Assembly (NCBI GenBank): GCA_946902875.1
Contig: OX336340.1
Location: 10,989,566 to 11,053,565 of the forward strand
Direction: 5' to 3'
Source: Nematopogon swammerdamellus
Taxonomy: Eukaryota > Arthropoda > Insecta > Lepidoptera > Adelidae
DNA: 64,000 nucleotides
Both the position numbers and the translations under genes were made by a program. The stretch's first letter is position 1. The number at the start of each line of letters is the position of its first letter. Below are positions 57,131 to 64,000 of this stretch, one piece after another. Under the pieces are notes generated by a model. It did not search any database. It saw nothing but the letters and a program-made list of their open reading frames with translations, and had not been told where the DNA came from.

Positions 57131-57346
57131 GCGGCCAGCCAGTGCGGTGGTACTAACCCGGGCGGGTTAACCCTGCCACCTAGTAAGGTAAGAAGGGAAG
57201 GCATCTACAGTTTTAAGTGAAATTCAAACCACGGTCGGCCTCCAACAGCCGAACGGTCAACCATCCAAGTTCTGATCGCGCCCAGGTGTGCTTATGATCA
57301 CAAACAACAGTAGACCGATCGCACCACTTAGCTACCGAGGCTGATT
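57131..57346 (-). mobile_element. SINE, 5S-like head with truncated 3' end
   Basis: Minus strand: TCAGCCTCGGTAGCTAAGTG, GATCATAAGCACACCTGGGC, GCGATCAGAACTTGGATGGT, TGACCGTTCGG, then body GTGGCAGGGTTAACCCGCCC and GTACCACCGCACTGG. It has the complete head of the 37499 family but lacks the body after the CACTG block, so loss is at the 3' side, unusual for target-primed insertion. Confidence 0.85.
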
Positions 57347-57349
57347 TAA

Positions 57350-60300
57350 TTAAATTCATTTTATTTAGGCAAAACACAATTTTAAATTAATAAATTAAAA
57401 CTACCACAATTTTATTCGCGCCATTATACAAGTAAGTAGATACCTATTAATATTGTTTATTCTGGTTCATCAATTGTAAATATGTTCAAAATTGTATCAT
57501 ACCATTCCATATCTTTGCGCGCTCAGCTGTACGCTACGAAAAGACGATAAAAACACGAAAACAACAATAATAATGAAGTAAACGATGTTCCACATGACAT
57601 CACCTGGGACGGAACCTCCGCCGCGGCACTCCTGCGCACTCGAGTAGGTACTCCGCACGAGGCTAACCGAAGTCACGGCTACACAGCCAGTTAGCTTCCG
57701 CGCCTGGCTAAATACTGCTCAATGTCGAGTTCTTACTTAATCACGACTCATCTTATTAAACACGCATACACATCTTGTTAAGAACAACAATTTTAAGATT
57801 TATATTAAATTTTTTTAAACTAAACTAAATATTTGATAACAATCCGTCATAATCCCCATGATGGATGGCGATTTTTTATGCTTTTTTATTTATTTTTGCA
57901 TATTTAAGAAAATTAAATTGTTGATTATTTATATTGTAAAGAAAATAACATTGTTGCTTGCGACACCTCTCAAGTCATTGTCATTGCATTTTCTTACTAT
58001 ATATATTATGAGCAGTGGACTATTTTGAGATAGTGGAGTGGAGATACTATATATAGAGATATATATAGATATATATAGAGGCGGTAATACTATATTTACA
58101 AGTTTATATAAAACTGTTTTCCTCAAGCGTTTCATTGTCATTCTAAATTTTCAACTGAATAACTGCCTAAATCTTTTTTTCAAACTCATGAATTTTGTTT
58201 CATTTCAACAAAAAACAGTCTAGATGGCTGCAATTAAAACAAGCTTATATATAAGGTATGATGGTAGTGTTGGCTCATTTAACTCTGGTCTTGAAGGAAT
58301 TAATATATAAACTATTTCCTAGCCAGTGGAGCGGGATTTGTACGAAACAGATTTAATATTCGATACATTTATGCTCGATTCGGTAGAAACCTGAAACTGA
58401 ACAACTTAATTGTGCTTAACCTTTCGTTAGGAAATAAAAACGTACTTACGTTACTTCAAACATCGTTACAGTAATAACATGTAGAGATAATTTCATTGGT
58501 AGGAAGTGAAACATTATTTCGAAAAATTAAATAAAAAATCGAAAATAGTTTTTTTGTTCATGTTTCAGTCAAGCTTCATTGGGACATTGACTGCGTCTAA
58601 GGTCTTGTGTAGAGTATTCAATAATCTTATACGTAATTTATTCGATGATAGTAATTGTTAAAAAAAATCACTAAAGTGAACTTGAACATGCTGAAGGTAC
58701 CTAATAATAATAAAAAAAATACCCAGCAAGTCCACGGGAGGAGTGGCCCTGCTCGGGACAGAACAGCCGAACTGCAAAAATATTAGCACCGATAACATCT
58801 ACAGTTGCTTCAGAGAATATCTACCTATCATACGGCAGCGCAAGGCTTTAGCGGCTCGGTTATCAAGCGGAGAAGCGAGCGACGCGCCCCCGCGCTGCCG
58901 CCGGTGTCCGCTCAGTAGAAGTTTAACCGGTGTGCCGCCGGGACGACACGAGCCGCGACCGCGACGCGCGAACATCGTCCCACACACACACACAGCGAAG
59001 TTCGCCGCGAATCATCTTGTGCTTTGTGCTGTTGATAAGGACACAGTTGGATACTTTTGTGAATATTGCAAGCTCGGTGGTGTTCATTCGTCCTGGTATG
59101 ATTATGTCTTTATTATTATAATGAGATAAGACTTACCTACATTATTAGTACATGTTGCAATTGCGGAAAAAATCAGTCCTGAAATTTTCAGTTAAGCATA
59201 ATATAGGGATAGAACTATGAATTGTGAACCGTGGCTTTGTAATTTTTTTTTCCATTATTTTAATTGCTTTAAATCGAGCACTCTATAATGTGTAAAATTA
59301 CCGTGAATTATTTGGATCGAAAACCTACCACAAGTGTTCGTCCAGACGGGATAAGTACATAGTTTGATTGCTTTACGGTTTTAAATTATTCTACGACAGA
59401 ATATTGCGTGAAAATCCGACAGATAACAACCGTAATAAATTAGGACAAATACGAAATAGGCAATATCGACGTTAACGATGACATAAGATAGCTGTTAAAA
59501 GTCCGTTAAAATTATGATTTCATTAGATAGAAATTTCACAAGCCAGTGAGAGATTAGCTAAATGAATACAGAAATTGGTTTTGAAACTTTATGACATAGG
59601 TATTAATATTGTATTGCAGCTATAATGAATTGCAACTTTAAATGTGCAGTAGAAATGTGCTTTCCGACATTTTGCTTCTGTGAATATACAATTAGCAGTA
59701 TTTTCTTGTTCTTGGTTTAAGAATACAAGAATACTACAAAAGTATCGATACAAAATTACTTGTTTTCCAAATGACATGAAATCGTAAACCCGCACAAGGT
59801 ACAGCTATATCTATATCCGTAGTTGCAATTGTTCGCGGGGTGTGTCGGCTGTTTTGTTAGTCACGACGACAGTACGAGACGAGTGAGTGAAAGTACGAGA
59901 AATTGGGCAGTTAAACATCAAGAAACAATTAAAAGCTGCCAACCTCAGTCAGTATATCGTCCTCATAGAGCAGTTTGTACGCATAATACAAATAAATGGA
60001 CTTGTTAATTTGCCAGCCTAACAACCGCAAGCGCATCGTAGTTGGGGGTCGTTTACCTCAATCTGTTTTATTGAATGGCATAAGAAGTCACAATTCTTTT
60101 AAAACCTTCTTTTAGTTAATATTTCGTATAGATTAAACAATGTATTTTAAAGTGGATCAAAATCATACAATAACTATGAAGGTAGCTAGTTGAGAAACAC
60201 TTGAAATCAATTATCGAGACTACCTTGCCGATAAAAATTAAATCAAATCACTCAAAGGGAATGAAATTCATTGCAAACTCTGTATTAGATACAGTTACAT

Positions 60301-60750
60301 AAAGCCCTCGGCAATACTTGGGTCAGCCAGTTGACAAGAAAAAAAAAACCCTAGAAAATTGATTTGCCTAATCTTGCGTGTCCTACATATCATATGCATA
60401 CACGATATCACTAATCAATAATCTATATAGAACAATTTACATTGTAAACATTAATATTAGTCTATTATGTCAAGTATACATTTAGAAGTAAATTAGCATG
60501 TGAACATATTATTCATGAATACAAGTAGGTAGTTAGTTGGCAGTTTCCACTACATACATAATAATGTACTTTGACCAATTTATTTGAAAATAATATTCCG
60601 CCGGCAGCAAAAGAAATTATGTACGAATACAACTTGCAATTAGTTTTACATAAGCGCGAGTTGTTTGCTAACAGTTTAATCATACGCGTGTATCTTTAGA
60701 AAATCTTGTTTTATTATTTTCTCGTAAACGTCATTATAGTATTATAAAAC
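57350..60750. other. Intergenic or intronic, with one CpG-rich patch
   Basis: The only distinct feature is 58850-59000, a CpG-rich patch (GACGCGCCCCCGCGCTGCCG, GCCGCCGGGACGACACGAGC) with a CACACACA run. The 128-codon frame across it shows no domain and I do not call it a gene; a 5' exon or promoter is possible. An AT microsatellite (GATATATATAG units) lies at 58040-58080. Confidence 0.35.
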
Positions 60751-60751
60751 T

Positions 60752-60885
60752 TTTTTTTATGGAAACTGACACGGTTGGCTACATCACCTACAACATCCGT
60801 GATGTCAGCCCATAACACCTTGGTGAACTAGGTGCCGTGTCAGTGCTTCCCTTCGGTCGTGCCGGCTACACTGAACGAATAGTTT
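60752..60885 (-). mobile_element. SINE 3' half fragment
   Basis: Plus view: T-run, ATGGAAACTGACACGGTTGG, CTACATCACCTACAACATCC, GTGATGTCAGCCCATAACAC, CGTGCCGGCTACACTGAACG, then unrelated sequence: a 5'-truncated copy of the family. Confidence 0.85.
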
Positions 60886-60889
60886 TACC

Positions 60890-63800
60890 AACTATTCGAT
60901 TAATAAAATAATATAGAAATCCTTTAAAATCCTTTAAAATAATAATTTCAGTTATTCAAATATAACTAAAATTTTATTGAATTGTACATTTTACTAATTT
61001 GTAGATAACTATGTGGGCAAAAAAGGGGTGGGTGCGCGGCACCTAATTGTGGATGTAGGGGCGAAATAATACTATAACGCCTACTATGTACATGCATAAA
61101 AATAAGAAATAAATGAGTGTGGCTCTAAGACATTCTATGAGGCACTTATGGTACTGTATAATGTATTACATAATGTCGTACTGATAGGTACATGCAATTC
61201 TACCCAATTTAAAAGCTAACGGCTCAAAGCACCGACTAGGTACCTCAAAGAGAGTCCACGCAAAGACGGATGATAGTACTACACTACACGCTAAGGGTTT
61301 CCACGTTCTATTAATTTCATAAGATTATTTAAATCAACGATGTTGAGCTGGTTTTCATTAAAATGTTGGTTTTTATTTCTTTCATCAATTAAATTAAATA
61401 AACTAAGTAAATGAAACTTCATTAATATTTTTATTGCTACTGCTGTTGCTGCCCATTCTTGTTAAAATGTTCACATCATTAAACTGTAAAAAAAAAAATT
61501 TATCCCAGGACGATTTCAGAAAGGGAAATGTCCAGGGAAAATAGAGCGACTGGTATTTCCATATGTGCACGAGCACGAGTGATGTTCTTAAATGGTCGAG
61601 ATCGAGACGGTTACAAGCAAAAGCCTCGTAGAGCGTGTGTGTACCAGACGTATGAAACCTCCGATTCTTGTATACTTACAAGTCGACTACGCAATCGAGT
61701 AGTCTAATCTTCTGTAGAGTTCATCTCTGTGGGAAATCGTGACTACCTACTATGATAAATCAACTGTATTTATTTAATTTCTTTGTGTACCTCTATTATG
61801 TATTGAACAGTTTGTCGGTGTTTGAAATTTGCAGGTGTGAATTTTACGAGCACTTAAAATTATTTATTTACAATCCTGACTAAGTAATTATAAGTGAAAG
61901 AAATTGCGTTCTACAATAAGTTACTCTCTTGTACTACAGAAAATACAATAAATATTATAAAAGTACAATGCAATACAATACATACAAGTACATGTATTTT
62001 AGCATTAATGAAAGTTTTTATATATATATATTATGATAAATATTAAAAACACTTGCGTGTTTGTCAACCACTATGTGGTATTGTATTATGATATGATATG
62101 ACTTCATGAGAGTAAAGCTCAGTACTACATAGGTATACGCGCGCCGCCCGACCGCACACACGCGCGTGGTAGGCTGACATCTGCCTTTTTCAGCTCGAGT
62201 GGCCCCGCCGCCGCGAGGGCGGGCGCCGCGCGCCGCGTCGCGTCGGTCGGTCGGGCACGGCACCGCGCGCCGCTGCTTCCTGCTCCTCGTTATCTTGCAC
62301 TCTTGCTGACTGACGAGTAAGCGATGCCGATGGTGGAATATTTCATTGGATAATTGGCTCCATTGTTGGAAACTGCGTTGTTTCCTACTACAGGTAGATG
62401 GTAGGTGGGCTCTGTGTTCGTCTCTGTCTGATAGACATTTCATTCAAGTACAAATATGAGAATACAAATCTAAGCATAGAAGCAATCTCTGCAGTGGTGC
62501 GCGCGCACCAAATAGGATATTTTACGCAAAAATGTTTTCTCATTTTGTTTAAAATATTAATGCCCGCGAGGCTCGGCACGAGGTGCATCGCACCGCGTGC
62601 CGTTTACACAGCCTGGCTCGCGTTATTTTCGGCGCGGCTCGGCAAAGTTCGCACGATCGATCGGTTGTCGGTTTCTTGATACGTATAAGGAAAGCGCGCC
62701 ATTATCGGCGCTGATTGTGTTCGCAGGCGCCGTCTAAATATAGCCCCACGTGGCAAGTCGCCCATTGGATTGTGTGAATGGACAAAAAGCGGCGCGGTGC
62801 GTGGCTCGGCCCGGCTCCTGGAGGCACGTTATTATGATCCACGCATCATGTAAGGGAACAGGCCTACACACGGACCGCGCGGCTCGTGTGTGCTCGCACT
62901 ATCACGCGTCGTCGTTCAACTGCAACTTTAGACGTCAAATTAAATCTAAACATCATATTACATAATTTATAATAGCTTTCAAGGCGTGAACGGGCAACCA
63001 AGTTGTAGAATTAAACTAATTTGTTCTCGCGCGTTAGAGCCCGTCTGTCAATGTTGCATGCTTATTATTAGTCGGTGCACGTTCGCTGGGCCTGGGAACA
63101 TTCCACTTGTCACCTTGCACCGGTTGACCGACTGCAGTGCCAGGTCATTTGTACGGAATGATGAATCTAGCTAGAACATACTCCACATGCATATTAGTCA
63201 TACATACATGACTTGGTTACATGATCGAATGTTGTAAACATTATTGTATTTGCGTTATATTTTTATTGAACCGAGCAGGAAGAATTAATATTTAGGACCG
63301 TGCTAGATGAACCAGAGTAGACGGTCGACCGGCTCAAAATTCAAATCAGAAAAAAAAAATATGGATGACCGGACGTTTGGACGGCTGGTATACAACTTTT
63401 ATTTTATTTTATATGCAATAAAATGTTCTTTTCAAATTCTTCTGCGGGGCTATACTATTTAGCAATTCATCGCTACTAACAATTTCTCATAATCCCTGTC
63501 ACTCACTCCCACGGGCTTCTCAATGCGTCTAGTCAGACAGCTGCGGCTACCTACCGCTATTTTGGCCATTATTCTCCGGATCACGTTATCCCCTGACCGA
63601 GCGCGTGGTCCTTAACCCGTGATATAAATATCATTTGTCAGGGGAATTTCACCGGTAATGGTAAACACAAAACAATTTGTCAGTGCCAAATCAAATATGA
63701 CCGACCGGTGGCAATCTTGATCGAACAATCTTCTCCGCTATTTGGTGCTTAGCGCTGCTGGTTACTATGTACGCGTAAGCCCGGTGGCACAGATTACTTA

Positions 63801-64000
63801 AACTTAAACCAACATTTTTCTTACTATTATCAATATTGATCTAGAATTCACTTTTTAGTTAGTTAGCGAAAGATACACATTTCCCTTTATTTAGCTTTAC
63901 GCAATAATTATACCAATAAAATATTATTAGTTTTATAAAGTTGTAAAATATATATAAAACTATATATTTGAAGGTACGTTAAGGGGGGTATCGCTGTTCG
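60890..64000. other. Intergenic or intronic end of window with CpG-rich DNA
   Basis: 62140-62290 (CGCGCGCCGCCCGACCGCAC, GCGGGCGCCGCGCGCCGCGT) and 62560-62900 are CpG-rich and free of recognised repeats, which is unusual for this window. They may be regulatory or 5' exon sequence of a gene beyond the right edge. The 141-codon minus frame at 62443-62018 shows no domain. I see no recognisable coding exon. Confidence 0.35.

Noticed and set aside
58743..59129. 128-codon plus-strand frame
   Set aside because: Driven by local CpG richness; no signal peptide, domain or splice support, and a frame of similar quality exists on the other strand.
62018..62443. 141-codon minus-strand frame rich in Arg
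   Set aside because: Arg/Ala/Gly richness is what GC-rich non-coding DNA gives; ends in AT-rich microsatellite.

Overview
This looks like nuclear DNA from a moth or butterfly. The window is AT-rich, introns are spliced, SINE and LINE relics are dense, and several lepidopteran-style dispersed repeats are present (for example tails whose ends carry CTAGCTTTTGCCCGCGG or ACTAGCTGTGCCCGCGG). The only genes recognisable with high confidence are two insect cuticular protein genes of the Rebers-Riddiford RR-2 type, both on the + strand. Most open frames longer than 60 codons are chance frames or decayed transposon sequence.

Layout. 1-3343 holds no recognised coding exon and probably contains the 5' part or first intron of cuticle gene 1. 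3344-3843 carries the chitin-binding half of cuticle gene 1 in two exons. 4573-5733 is a 1.16 kb fold-back element. 6.1-16.4 kb is repeat-rich intergenic DNA (SINE, CR1-like LINE relics, hairpins). 16436-22374 is cuticle gene 2, complete with TATA box, four coding exons (210 residues) and a poly(A) signal; its second intron has collected hairpins and a SINE. 24.0-40.7 kb is a graveyard of LINE 3' ends and SINEs. 40926-42643 is a very large palindrome built of about 24 copies of a 67-68 bp unit. 44616-47945 contains three candidate coding exons of an unrecognised, possibly secreted protein (low confidence). 49520-50900 is a dead non-LTR reverse transcriptase. From about 51 kb to the end I see only intergenic or intronic DNA with scattered repeats and a few CpG-rich islands.

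How the parts relate. The two RR-2 genes share the same intron phase and the same intron position inside the R&R domain (after VVK, splitting the Gly codon). They are therefore tandem paralogues of one cuticle cluster. Their products should be secreted, bind chitin and contribute to cuticle. The SINEs show modular architecture: one body joined either to a composite head with a tRNA-like box A and a 5S rRNA-like box C, or to an unrelated GC-rich head. The most unusual structures are the inverted-repeat elements (4.6, 11.6, 18.4, 19.9, 27.7, 40.2 and 40.9 kb).
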